Positions 9,367 through 22,199 of a stretch of 64,000 bases of DNA are shown piece after piece. The stretch covers positions 49,891,298 through 49,955,297 of the forward strand of contig NC_089755.1 in the NCBI RefSeq assembly GCF_040412425.1. Direction: 5' to 3'. The stretch is from Macrobrachium rosenbergii. Its lineage: Eukaryota; Arthropoda; Malacostraca; Decapoda; Palaemonidae. The notes beneath the pieces were generated by a model. That model searched no databases, had not been told where the DNA came from, and saw only the letters and a list, made by a program, of their open reading frames with translations. Within the stretch, counting starts at the first letter, position 1. The number at the start of each line of letters is the position of its first letter. The position numbers and the translations under genes are program-made.

Positions 9367-12300
9367 CACTTAACTCCATTTGTAAAAGAGCCTCAAGACA
9401 AATTTTTCATCAGATTATTTCATTGTTTTATTGAATTGGCATTTTTTCTTGAACATAGTTGTGCAGGATTCATCATGTCCCCAAGCTTGAGTCAACATGA
9501 ATTCATTTTGTAATATTTAGAATTGCTGTTATCTTGACTCTAAAATTGAAATTCTCTTCCAGGTGTAGTTTGTTCAAACTGGAAAGAATAATAAAGGCAA
9601 GTGCCACCACCCCAAGGGGCTGGCCTTAAGGGACTATGTTGGCGCTATTGAGTCTTCCCTCGTCCTCTGCTACCTGGGACTTAACAGAAGTTTTAAACAG
9701 TCCCATGACAAGAGTGGAGTTGTGTTTCTTCTCTTGGTGGGACTTTTTTATGGTATGTGACAACTGTTTACTTACAAGGAGTAGTTTGTCTTTTGAATTT
9801 CTTGCATTTGGCTAATATTTGCTGAAAAAGGTATCTCTGAGCAGATTGGTAACATTTTGTAGGTAGTCACAGCTTAAGATTGTGTTGTTGAAATTTTAGT
9901 CTTATTGATAGGAGGGTTTTCCTTTCCTAATCTTGAATTCTCAAAGGTGTTTCAAATGTCACAGGACAAAGATACTCTTAGGCATTAAGAGAAAGTTTTG
10001 AGTCATAGCTGTAACTTGACAGGTTGTCAGATTTTTGAGGTTCCACTTAGCTAACAGAGCCAAGTTGCCCCTTTTATTGTTTAAACTCTTTTAGTGACCC
10101 AAGACCATATTGAGCACTGCCACTTCAGATTTCCTTTGAAGACCTTTTGTCATTTATATTGGCTCCTTAATGACATTATCACTGATTTGGAGCTTAACTG
10201 GAATGCATCATTTAAGATATGAATGAAGTAGTCGAGTAACTTTACCAATATATAAAGTGAAAGAATTCCTTTTTATCTGATGTTTTAGAGGTAATGCAGT
10301 TTTGCTTTGTAACCTAATTACCGTAGTGAATGTATAATCTTGATGGTAAGTTCAGTTTGTAGGAAAATGGAATCTTCAGAAAGCAAACTACTCTTCTGTT
10401 GATCTTCTCACAACTTTGAGAGTAAAAATACTTGGGTAAGCAGATTACATTTTGCTGTTAAGATGTAATTTTGTCAAAATACTGTATGTATGTACAGTAT
10501 TTCAACTGTGGCTTTCATTGTAGGACAAGTATGGTCTTTATAGTTAAATGGTTTAAGTTAAAGGGAATATTTCTTTATTTTTATTTTGTGAGACATCTAA
10601 TTAATTTGATCTGGAGATGAATGCTTTATATCATGCTTAATCAGACCTAAGAATTTTGGAATGCCTGTATTGTTCTTTGTGAAAATGTAATAATTAACTT
10701 TTAAGTCTATTTATACCATTGCATCTGAAACATTCAAAAGCATAAAGTATTTGTATGTAAAAGTCTTTACTCTGAAGGGTCTTTTAAGTTTATGATAGTA
10801 GTAACATTCTGTAAAGTACACAGAGTAGCTTTCAGTACATTTTTATTCTATTTAGGGTTATAAAAACACTAGGAAGGGAACCAGCATCACTCTATACATG
10901 TCTAAGACTCATTTGCATGTCATGTTTTGTAATGTGTAATTGATTGAAGAAAAGTATATGCAAAGTAGTTGCATCATTTCAACCAGAACTGATGCAGCAA
11001 CCTTTCATTATCTTGAATTGTCAGTATGTGTATTGTTATTTCCTGCTAATCTGTATCAAAGGGAGACGCAAATGGCCGTGAGAATTCTGAGTGCAGATTC
11101 ATGTAATTCTAGTCTCGAAGTTCCCAGTCACTATTGTGAGCAGAATAGGTTTGTTTTTGTTCCAACTATAGAAGTTGTCACCATATTGATGTGTTGCTCA
11201 GTATGTTGTAAAAACTTAATGTTGTTGTTGTCGTGCAGATTTACACATCTTAATAAGATTGCCAGATGTCTTGATCAGACAGTAATAGTTTTTGTGGGTC
11301 TCTTGTTGCATGATTGTCGAAGGTTTGAAAAATAAGTGCTGATGGAGTCTTGAAAGCAAGGCCTTGCTTATGTTCACATTTCAGAATGAAAACTGTTCAG
11401 TCAGTTCTCATAAGAGGAGTCAAATAATCATATGGTGTAAACTTGTAGAATTTCAGGTTGTTTTAAAGCCCGAGAAGTCAATGCTTGAAAGAATTTTATA
11501 ATAACTAAATGTATGACACACACACTATATCCAGATTAGAAAAATATTAAGAAGCAAAGAAATAGGAAGTCTTGTGGAGGTTTTTCTTGACTAGGAAAGG
11601 TACAGAAAGTATTTTTCCAGTTCCTGATGAGTTTTATGATAAGTATTTACATTTGCATTTAAATAAAATATTGCATGTCGTAATGAAAACCAACATTGAT
11701 GACATGGTATTTAAACTTGGGGATCATTGCCTAGGTAGTATCATTATTGGAGGTCATTGGAGGATTATTGAGCTTGGAAATGATACATTTAATAAGGAAT
11801 CAAGATTGACTTCTTTTACATTGATGACCATTAGTGTGATTTCATTTCATTCAGGTTGTAGTCCAGGTAAAAGCCTTTGAAATGCTATGCACAACTCATG
11901 AATGTGTTCTGTTGTCACTAAGAAAGCATTGGAGAAAGTATTGCGGTTGTATAATTAGGTTTTGGTAAATATAAAGTTACGATACTGTAATAGCTTAACT
12001 TGACCACTGGGTCATCAGCTAGTCCAAAGACTGATAAAGTAATTTAAGAATGGTAGATTGGAAAAAGTAATGGGAATTGTACGGAATCCCCTAGTTGCAC
12101 TTGTAAAACTCTCAGGATTCCATGGTATGTCTTGCATTTTGGTTGAAATTGTCAGTGTGAGAATGCACAGGGTGACTTAGACACCAAAGAGTTTTTGTAA
12201 TTTTTTGGGTAGATATTAACTGGAAGTTTGATATAGCAATGCTAAGTTTGTCCCTTGTCTGAGAAGTTCTGTTGTATTGTATTACGTTGATAGTTGTGAC

Positions 12301-13030
12301 CTAGATTAGAATGACCTTTTAGGGGAGTGTGATGGGGCAGTATATATTTTCACATTTTCTTTTTGCATTGTAGCTGGGATGGAAGTTATTGTTAAGTAAT
12401 TTTGTTGTTTGCTTCTGCCATTAGAAGCTTTCTTGTCTGTAAGGGCTTTGGGAATCAAAAGCAATTTTTTCCCTTTTCACCAAGAACATAGATTTCGAAG
12501 GTTACACAATATTATTATCAGAGTTCATTCTTCTAATTAAAACTGCTTACCATTTCAAATGATTTAATGTGAGCATTTTTTTTTTAATTCATTGAAGATT
12601 GCTCTTGGAAGTGATCTTCAGCCATTTCTAAACTGGTTCCATGTTGTATGAGGTATAATTGTCATACCTAAGCTCCTTGGTTCTATTTCTTTACTATTTT
12701 TTCCCCATGATGGAAAGGTTTATTTTGCAGTTGAGATCTGTGTATTTGTCCTGAATTTACTTCACGTTGGTTTTGAGGAATCATTTTTGTGCTCTTGAAT
12801 CTCTTCTTACGCTGTTTCTGTCTGGCCTACAGTAAAGTATATTTTTTTTGTGCCTACTATAATCATGAATTCAGGCTAGATAGTATATGTTTTCTGGTAT
12901 GAATATTTATGAATGATTTTATTGTTCTCTGGGTTTATTTTTGCTGTTATTAAAAATTCATTTTGTATTTGTGTTTTTAGATCCATGTTGTGTTTAAACA
13001 GCCTGATGCTCCTTGTATTTTTAAATGCAG
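9367..13030. other. unannotated T-rich DNA
   Basis: Apart from the weak exon candidate at 9563, nothing was recognised. The largest open frame (10940-11335) has no domain and ordinary AT-rich codon content. The composition fits intron or 3' UTR of a plus-strand transcript. Confidence 0.4.
9563..9629 (+). CDS. candidate 3'-terminal exon, unknown protein
   Basis: A strong acceptor (ATTCTCTTCCAG) precedes a short open stretch that encodes CSLFKLERIIKASATTPRGW and ends at TAA 9627-9629. GC content rises locally against the T-rich surroundings. No homology was recognised and no upstream exon was found, so this may be chance. Confidence 0.18.
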
Positions 13031-13092
13031 TTTGTTGTGAAGATTCAAAAGATTCATCTTCTGCTTCTGTAGGAGGATCAATAAAGTTGTAA
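13031..13092 (+). CDS. candidate C-terminal exon, Ser-rich tail
   Basis: A pyrimidine-rich acceptor ending ATGCAG at 13030 is followed by an open frame (starting at the third base) that encodes CCEDSKDSSSASVGGSIKL and stops at TAA 13090-13092. The acidic, Ser-rich composition is coding-like. It would be the last exon of a plus-strand gene whose 3' UTR runs into the 1.09-kb tandem array. No family was recognised. Confidence 0.27.
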
Positions 13093-13286
13093 AAAGCGCA
13101 GTGGATTCGATAGATGTCATATTCCCATTTTCGTCCAAATGTGCTTGGTACAACCCTCTTTGTTATAGGTTTTCCATTTCATTGAAAGCTCTCCTTCCTT
13201 TTATGTCGACGAAGTTGAATCAAAAACATTTCGGCAAGTCAGTAACCCACTTCTTTCTTCTTGCTTTTAGTTTTTTTTTATTCCAC

Positions 13287-16200
13287 TGGGAGGTGGGTGT
13301 ACACTGCCCTTTTTGTAGATGTTGTTTGTTGCTATCAACAGCTACTCAGCTGTGTGCTTGGTCACTTGCCTGATTATATGGCACATACCTGGCATTATAG
13401 CTGAAGATGATGTTGAATGAGAATTAGGATTCAAGTTTGAGAGACGGTGTCGTCATCGTCTTTCAATACTGTACATTGCTTATGATGTACCATTAGTAAC
13501 AAGAAGTAGCTTTTGCTCATGAACCTTTCTCCATAGTCATTTGAGTTTCATATGTGTACTGTTTCCTTGTCAAGCATTTTTGTTTTCAGCTTTAATTAAG
13601 CACTGAACCACTATGATTCTTTTAGCTCTTGCTTGATCTATGATTTTATGTAAGTGCTTGTTAGTTTTTTGAGATTCATTTAGACTTCCTTGACTCCAGA
13701 CATTTATTATGAGGCCTGTCTTTAACACCGTGATTCTCTGTCTCTTGCTCTCATGCAAATATTCCAAAAGTATGTATCATTTCTGGGTAGCTTTGTGTAA
13801 TTCAGCAAAATTATGTGTGACTGCAAACAGTTCTGACTACTCCAGTTTCATTTCTTTCTCCCACTTGGTATTGGCTTGTCAAATTTTGCTTCTTGTGGTC
13901 TGCCCCCTCTTTACAAAGAGAGAAGCAAGAAGCAGTCATTGCATAAACATCCAGTTTTTCCTCCATGAAGCTTTTGTTGGCAGTGTGTACCTCCTTATTT
14001 CTGATATGTATCACAGATTCTGCCTTTGTTATATTTATATTTGCAAGTAGACACTGTCTAGTTGTATTTGTTCCTCTCACACAAATGTAACAATATGAAA
14101 GTCAAAAGAATGTACAACAGAAGAATAAAAGAATTCAAAACATGGAATTTGCACCACTTGGAACTTCAAAATCATTTCTCTGTGGAGATAAAATGTTCTC
14201 TTATCCAGCAGTACTCTGTGATGCTTAATAATTGATGTTGCTTGGTGCTTTCACTTCTGTTACTCAAAATCACTACACCCTTGACCACTATCCATGTATT
14301 TGTTCATATATTAATTATGAATAAAAAGCCAGGATAATTTTTTTCTCTGATGAATAGTCTTGAAATTTAATGCTGTACTTGGGAGGTGGGTGTACACTGC
14401 CCTTTTGTAGATGATGTTTGTTGCTATCAACAGCTACACAGCTGTGTGCTTGGTCACTTGCTTGATTATATGGCACATACCTGGCATTATAGCTGAAGAT
14501 GATGTTGAATGAGAATTAGGATTCAAGTTTGAGAGACGGTGTCGTCATCATCTTTCAATACTGTACATTGCTTATGATGTACCATTAGTAACAAGAAGTA
14601 GCTTTTGCTCATGAACCTTTCTCCATAGTCATTTGAGTTTCATATGTGTACTGTTTCCTTGTCAAGCATTTTTGTTTTCAGCTTTAATTAAGCACTGAAC
14701 CACTATGATTCTTTTAGCTCTTGCTTGATCTATGATTTTATGTAAGTGCTTGTTAGTTTTTTGAGATTCATTTAGACTTCCTTGACTCCAGACATTTATT
14801 ATGAGGCCTGTCTTTAACACCGTGATTCTCTGTCTCTTGCTCTCATGCAAATATTCCAAAAGTATGTATCATTTCTGGGTAGCTTTGTGTAATTCAGCAA
14901 AATTATGTGTGACTGCAAAACAGTTCTGACTACTCCAGTTTCATTTCTTTCTCCCACTTGGTATTGGCTTGTCAAATTTGCTTCTTGTGGTCTGCTCCTC
15001 TTTACAAAGAGAGAAGCAAGAAGCAGTCATTGCATAAACATCCAGTTTTTCCTCCATGAAGCTTTTGTTGGCAGTGTGTACCTCCTTATTTCTGATATGT
15101 ATCACAGATTCTGCCTTTGTTATATTTATATTTGCAAGTAGACACTGTCTAGTTGTATTTGTTCCTCTCACACAAATGTAACAATATGAAAGTCAAAAGA
15201 ATGTACAACAGAAGAATAAAAGAATTCAAAACATGGAATTTGCACCACTTGGAACTTCAAAATCATTTCTCTGTGGAGATAAAATGTTCTCTTATCCAGC
15301 AGTACTCTGTGATGCTTAATAATTGATGTTGCTTGGTGCTTTCACTTCTGTTACTCAAAATCACTACACCCTTGACCACTATCCATGTATTTGTTCATAT
15401 ATTAATTATGAATAAAAAGCCAGGATAATTGTTTTTCTCTGATGAATAGTCTTGAAATTTAATGCTGTACTTGGGAGGTGGGTGTACACTGCCCTTTTTG
15501 TAGATGATGTTTGTTGCTATCAACAGCTACACAGCTGTGTGCTTGGTCACTTGCTTGATTATATGGCACATACCTGGCATTATAGCTGAAGATGATGTTG
15601 AATGAGAATTAGGATTCAAGTTTGAGAGACGGTGTCGTCATCATCTTTCAATACTGTACATTGCTTATGATGTACCATTAGTAACAAGAAGTAGCTTTTG
15701 CTCATGAACCTTTCTCCATAGTCATTTGAGTTTCATATGTGTACTGTTTCCTTGTCAAGCATTTTTGTTTTCAGCTTTAATTAAGCACTGAACCACTATG
15801 ATTCTTTTTAGCTCTTGCTTGATCTATGATTTTATGTAAGTGCTTGTTAGTTTTTTTGAGATTCATTTAGACTTCCTTGACTCCAGACATTTATTATGAG
15901 GCCAGTCTTTAACACCGTGATTCTCTGTCTCTTGCTCTCATGCAAATATTCCAAAAGTATGTATCATTTCTGGGTAGCTTTGTGTAATTCAGCAAAATTA
16001 TGTGTGACTGCAAAACAGTTCTGACTACTCCAGTTTCATTTCTTTCTCCCACTTGGTATTGGCTTGTCAAATTTTGCTTCTTGTGGTCTGCTCCCTCTTT
16101 ACAAAGAGAGAAGCAAGAAGCAGTCATTGCATAAACATCCAGTTTTTCCTCCATGAAGCTTTTGTTGGCAGTGTGTACCTCCTTATTTCTGATATGTATC

Positions 16201-18757
16201 ACAGATTCTGCCTTTGTTATATTTATATTTGCAAGTAGACACTGTCTAGTTATATTTGTTCCTCTCAAACAAATGTAACAATATGAAAGTCAAAAGAATG
16301 TACAATAGAAGAATAAAAGAATTCAAAACATGGAATTGGCACCACTTGGAACTTCAAAATCATTTCTCTGTGGAGATAAAATGTTCTCTTATCCAGCAGT
16401 ACTCTGTGATGCTTAATAATTGATGTTGCTTGGTGCTTTCACTTCTGTTACTCAAAATCACTACACCCTTGACCACTATCCATGTATTTGTTCATATATT
16501 AATTATGAATAAAAAGCCAGGATAATTGTTTTTCTCTGATGAATAGTCTTGAAATTTAATGCTGTACTTGGGAGGTGGGTGTACACTGCCCTTTTGTAGA
16601 TGATGTTTGTTGCTATCAACAGCTACACAGCTGTGTGCTTGGTCACTTGCTTGATTATATGGCACATACCTGGCATCATAGCTGAAGATGATGTTGAATG
16701 AGAATTAGGATTCAAGTTTGAGAGACTGTGTCGTCATCATCTTTCAATACTGTACATTGCTTATGATGTACCATTAGTAACAAGAAGTAGCTTTTGCTCA
16801 TGAACCTTTCTCCATAGTCATTTGAGTTTCATATGTGTACTGTTTCCTTGTCAAGCATTTTTGTTTTCAGCTTTAATTAAGCACTGAACCACTATGATTC
16901 TTTTAGCTCTTGCTTGATCTATGATTTTATGTAAGTGCTTGTTAGTTTTTTGAGATTCATTTAGACTTCCTTGACTCCAGACATTTATTATGAGGCCTGT
17001 CTTTAACACCGTGATTCTCTGTCTCTTGCTCTCATGCAAATATTCCAAAAGTATGTATCATTTCTGGGTAGCTTTGTGTAATTCAGCAAAATTATGTGTG
17101 ACTGCAAAACAGTTCTGACTACTCCAGTTTCATTTCTTTCTCCCACTTGGTATTGGCTTGTCAAATTTTGCTTCTTGTGGTCTGCTCCCTCTTTACAAAG
17201 AGAGAAGCAAGAAGCAGTCATTGCATAAACATCCAGTTTTTCCTCCATGAAGCTTTTGTTGGCAGTGTGTACCTCCTTATTTCTGATATGTATCACAGAT
17301 TCTGCCTTTGTTATATTTATATTTGCAAGTAGACACTGTCTAGTTGTATTTGTTCCTCTCACACAAATGTAACAATATGAAAGTCAAAAGAATGTACAAC
17401 AGAAGAATAAAAGAATTCAAAACATGGAATTTGCACCACTTGGAACTTCAAAATCATTTCTCTGTGGAGATAAAATGTTCTCTTATCCAGCAGTACTCTG
17501 TGATGCTTAATAATTGATGTTGCTTGGTGCTTTCACTTCTGTTACTCAAAATCACTACACCCTTGACCACTATCCATGTATTTGTTCATATATTAATTAT
17601 GAATAAAAAGCCAGGATAATTGTTTTTCTCTGATGAATAGTCTTGAAATTTAATGCTGTACTTGGGAGGTGGGTGTACACTGCCCTTTTGTAGATGATGT
17701 TTGTTGCTATCAACAGCTACACAGCTGTGTGCTTGGTCACTTGCTTGATTATATGGCACATACCTGGCATTATAGCTGAAGATGATGTTGAATGAGAATT
17801 AGGATTCAAGTTTGAGAGACGGTGTCGTCATCATCTTTCAATACTGTACATTGCTTATGATGTACCATTAGTAACAAGAAGTAGCTTTTGCTCATGAACC
17901 TTTCTCCATAGTCATTTGAGTTTCATATGTGTACTGTTTCCTTGTCAAGCATTTTTGTTTTCAGCTTTAATTAAGCACTGAACCACTATGATTCTTTTTA
18001 GCTCTTGCTTGATCTATGATTTTATGTAAGTGCTTGTTAGTTTTTTGAGATTCATTTAGACTTCCTTGACTCCAGACATTTATTATGAGGCCTGTCTTTA
18101 ACACCGTGATTCTCTGTCTCTTGCTCTCATGCAAATATTCCAAAAGTATGTATCATTTCTGGGTAGCTTTGTGTAATTCAGCAAAATTATGTGTGACTGC
18201 AAAACAGTTCTGACTACTCCAGTTTCATTTCTTTCTCCCACTTGGTATTGGCTTGTCAAATTTTGCTTCTTGTGGTCTGCTCCCTCTTTACAAAGAGAGA
18301 AGCAAGAAGCAGTCATTGCATAAACATCCAGTTTTTCCTCCATGAAGCTTTTTTGGCAGTGTGTACCTCCTTATTTCTGATATGTATCACAGATTCTGCC
18401 TTTTGTTATATTTATATTTGCAAGTAGACACTGTCTAGTTATATTTGTTCCTCTCAAACAAATGTAACAATATGAAAGTCAAAAGAATGTACAACAGAAG
18501 AATAAAAGAATTCAAAACATGGAATTGGCACCACTTGGAACTTCAAAATCATTTCTCTGTGGAGATAAAATGTTCTCTTATCCAGCAGTACTCTGTGATG
18601 CTTAATAATTGATGTTGCTTGGTGCTTTCACTTCTGTTACGCAAAATCACTACACCCTTGACCACTATCCATGTATTTGTTCATATATTAATTATGAATA
18701 AAAAGCCAGGATAATTGTTTTTCTCTGATGAATAGTCTTGAAATTTAATGCTGTACT
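13287..18757. repeat. five tandem copies of a 1.09-kb unit
   Basis: Units begin at the motif TGGGAGGTGGGTGTACACTG at 13287, 14380, 15472, 16569 and 17663, and the array ends at 18757. Periods are 1092-1097 bases and copies look almost identical, so amplification is recent or homogenised. No unit has a convincing coding region: short open frames recur in each copy on both strands but change length with single-base indels between copies. Copies 3 and 5 share variants absent from 1, 2 and 4 (see findings). The sequence is not low-complexity and resembles the T-rich DNA around it. Confidence 0.97.
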
Positions 18758-18760
18758 TGG

Positions 18761-20483
18761 TACAGAGGCATCCCTATTTTGACTGGTCTAATACTTGGTT
18801 AGTGAATGATGTCTTAATTTCAGTCATAGGTTGTCATTATGATGGTGGAAATATTGGAAAACACTGATGTGGAATTCAGTGATGATTTTGGATGCTGTCT
18901 TTTATGCATTGTGGTTTGAGTTGGATCACAGCTACTTTGAAGGTTCTCATGTTTTTTGTTGGTCAATAAAGGCCCCAAGCATTTTATTAGGTGGTAAGCT
19001 CATTGTCATTTTTCATTCATTTGCTGATGGTTGTCTTCTTAGCCTCGTTTTGAGTAGGGCTCCTTGTTTACTTGTTGCTTAGGACCTTACAGCCTGTACA
19101 TGAAAGGTCCACATGTACAATACATATACTGTAGTTGTCTTCCTTGTAGAATGAAGTAATGCCCTGGAGAGCATTTGATCTGTCATAATTTTTATCCAAG
19201 GTTTTTTACTGGCTAAGTTTTAGATTAGAGGCAATTTTTACTCTAAGGAAGGTGTCATTTTGTACAAAATATGTAGATGATCCTATAAGCTGGATGCTGT
19301 GTAATGTACGATGAGTTGATTGTCGTTATTTGTGTTTTCTTGGTGCATTTATCTGCATTTTGAGGCAGGTCTGTTGCGGTTTAACTTTGTTGTCACAGTG
19401 TTGACGCGAACAACTTTTAGTCCTCCTATGATGAAGACATGTTTGTGTTGCAAAATTGAAAGTGGCTAGAATTTTTTTTATGTATGTTTAAAAAAACAGA
19501 TGCCAAAACTGCCTCCTTTGTGGAGAGCAGACATAAGGAAAACCTATTAATGGGTTTTTGTTTTACATACTGCATCCCAATTAGTCTGTGTTCATAGGAT
19601 AGATTTCATACCTTTGGAGATGTTCTTTTAGCCAAATTAATTGCTGCTTTAATTTTGTACTACTGTATAGTTATGACGAGTTAGAAGAAAAATTGTTTGT
19701 AGGTTTACTTCCCAGCAGGTTATGCCTATCAGAAAAATTCAGGTTTGTTGGAGGAACAGTCTAAATTTACGTGGGCTACAACAGTGTAGAATCTGTTGGT
19801 GTTTCATACTATAAAATTATATTTTTAATGAAAACCCAAGATTTTAGAAGGCCATTTGCTCTAAGACTAAAATTAAAAAAGCATATACAGAGTATGTTTT
19901 ACAGAGTATGCAGGAAACAACTTTTATCATGTATTGGTGGTTCATATTAATGCAGAGGTCAGGTAGTTATTCTCCAAAGAAGGTACTTGGACTGCTGCTT
20001 TTTGGTATGTAAGAGTATCTTAGTACCAGTGGCATGTCTTTCAGAATCTCACCTTGGTGGGTATACTACCTGTGCTAAATCGTCAATATAGGAGAATGTG
20101 ATAGCAGTCCGACCAGACGTCTTATTAGCTGGGGGTGAGGCTAAGGATGTCAGGATAGTAGCCTGTAATGATGACGTCCCCTTTTCCCAAGTCTTTTGCT
20201 CGTTTAAGAAGCATTGTGTGGATAATATCTCTTGGACATGTATTTGGTTTTACTTTCTAGGAAGCTTTTATCATCTCAGTGTATTAAACTGTACTGGAAA
20301 TACAAACACCTGTCTTTGATGGTAACTTGGTACATTAAAAATGTCAGAAAATAAAGGATGTTTTGAATAATTTAAGTTTTATAGTTTTATAAGAGTTTCT
20401 TAATTGGCTGTGTAATTTCTGATATTAGCAAGTTTCTATTGTACTTTGTCAGTTGTAGCTGAGACAACATAAGATATGTTAGT
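18761..20483. other. unannotated T-rich DNA
   Basis: No gene, RNA or repeat recognised. Same T-rich composition as the left flank of the tandem array. Confidence 0.4.
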
Positions 20484-20559
20484 TAATGTAAAATATACAT
20501 ACCCAGCTTTACAGTGATTTTAATGTAAAATATACATACCCAGCTTTACAGTGATTTTA
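20484..20559. repeat. 38-bp perfect tandem duplication
   Basis: Two identical adjacent 38-base copies beginning TAATGTAAAATATACATACC. The surrounding 20.56-21.35 kb holds nothing else recognisable. Confidence 0.95.
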
Positions 20560-21447
20560 ATGTTTTGACGATATAAATAAATTTAATTTTCGTTGATTGT
20601 ACAAACTAATTATTCTTATTCAGGGTAAATTAAAGATATATATATATGCATAAAAAATAGAGAAGCATTTTAATGATATTTAGAAATGTAGGGAAACATT
20701 TGCTGGGCACTAAAGATTGTATACTGTATTTAGGCACTGAAGATAGTACAATATACTGTATTTATTGTACTATATTTTATTTTGGTGAATATCTGTGTAA
20801 GTGAATGTATTTTGCTCATGCAAGTAGGGTTGCTCTCAAAAAGGAGTGTGGAAGAGTTGCAGCTGATGCTGTCTCTGAATATTCTCTATGAATCTTCAAA
20901 AACTGGGTTCAGATTGTAGGCTTTGCACTGCATTGCATTGGTTAGGATACTAACAAATGACTTATAGGCTCCCTGGTATGCAGGATACTAGGATGGCTCT
21001 CTTTAGTGCCAGGAAAATCAGTTCTTTACAGTCAGCCCGGGACACTAAACTATTACAGACAGGGATTGAACATTTTTTATGTACTTATAGTTTTGCTTTA
21101 GGGGAAATAAGAGTTTTGTGAAGTTAAACTTGATTATTATTATGGTCTTCCTCCAAATGTACATGTCATTTTCACATTTGTATTTTATGATATATATATT
21201 AGTATATTAATACACACAGTCTACTACATAATTACTAATTGTCTTTTTGATAATGTCTACATACAGACAAGTATCATTATGTTACAAAGTATGATGTCAG
21301 AAGGTCAATATCAATATAACTGATAATTTACAAGTGGATCTTGTCTGTCCCCAGGGTGACGGTAGGGAATCTGTGAATTTCTAAAGGTTTCTTGGGCTTC
21401 CGAAGACTTCAAGACAATCTCCCGGCTCTGAAGCCTTTGTATTTTTT

Positions 21448-22110
21448 CATGGAGAAGGAATGGAATTTAGTCGTTCCTGGAGACAGAAGGCTGTGAAGAT
21501 TTCTTCACGGTAAACGGATCCAACAGGACCTGAAGAAGTTATCACATGATCCTGGGAGTCTAAGCATTTAAGGTGTTATAATTCAATGGTGCTTCTCCAG
21601 GAATGCTGCAGGAGCTAGAGACTGCTTCAAAGGATTCCAAGTCTGTAAGAAGACATTATATGAGGGCATATGAAGTAACAGTAATGTCTGAAGAAAAAGA
21701 TGGAGATTTGACGGCACTGGTTACTCCAAGGTCCTGTGTTATGGCTCAGTGTCTCTTGTCTGCTCTAAAAGGCAGCAGATGGTGTAGCCCAAAATTCCTT
21801 GGTCCCAGAACCTCAGCTAGGTAGCTACAGACTGATTGTCCAAGTGAAGCTCTTGTCAGTGGACTTCCAAGTAATTACTGACCTGTGTGTTCATGTTTTA
21901 CATCCTGGGCTGATGATTTTGCTACCTGAAGTATTTTTATTTTTTGTTTCTCCTTACCCCTGCATTAGAAATCTGATACAGGTCATTATTAATGGAGAAG
22001 AAATGGGTTTTTCATCCTTTCTGGAGATGAAAGGCTTCGATGATTCTTCAGTTACCCCACATCCGACAAGAACTGAAGATGGCTTCACAGGATCCTGAGT
22101 CTTTAAAAAC
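21448..22110 (+). repeat. diverged repeats in exon-like DNA
   Basis: The block from about 21350 to 22170 is less AT-rich than its surroundings and starts after a good acceptor (TCTGTCCCCAG, 21345-21355). Bases about 21448-21572 and 21988-22110 are diverged copies of one sequence, and part of it recurs near 21608-21650. Translated, the shared part reads QDLKKLSHDPGSL, LQELETASKDSKSV and RQELKMASQDPESLK in the three places. This is compatible with duplicated exons or with a spliced non-coding transcript. No continuous frame joins them and no family was recognised. Confidence 0.4.
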
Positions 22111-22158
22111 TGCCTTCCTGCCCTGCGCAGCTTAGTTCACGCCACTTTGTTAGTAGAC

Positions 22159-22164
22159 AATAAA
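22159..22164 (+). promoter_or_regulatory. possible polyadenylation signal
   Basis: AATAAA at the end of the exon-like block and close to the point where strand composition changes from T-rich to A-rich. It would suit the 3' end of a plus-strand transcript. A single hexamer is weak evidence. Confidence 0.25.
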
Positions 22165-22199
22165 ACCACAAGCCTGAAAAATGTAGAACAAATCTACTT

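Noticed and set aside
10940..11335. 131-codon plus-strand open frame
   Set aside because: No domain, no splice context and composition like its surroundings; expected by chance over this length of DNA.
13570..18427. Recurring 60-119-codon frames in each 1.09-kb unit
   Set aside because: Frame lengths change between near-identical copies through single-base indels, which argues against selection for coding.
13287..18757. CRISPR-like or satellite reading of repeat arrays
   Set aside because: No short direct repeats with unique spacers anywhere. The repeats are kilobase units, minisatellites or microsatellites in a eukaryotic genome.
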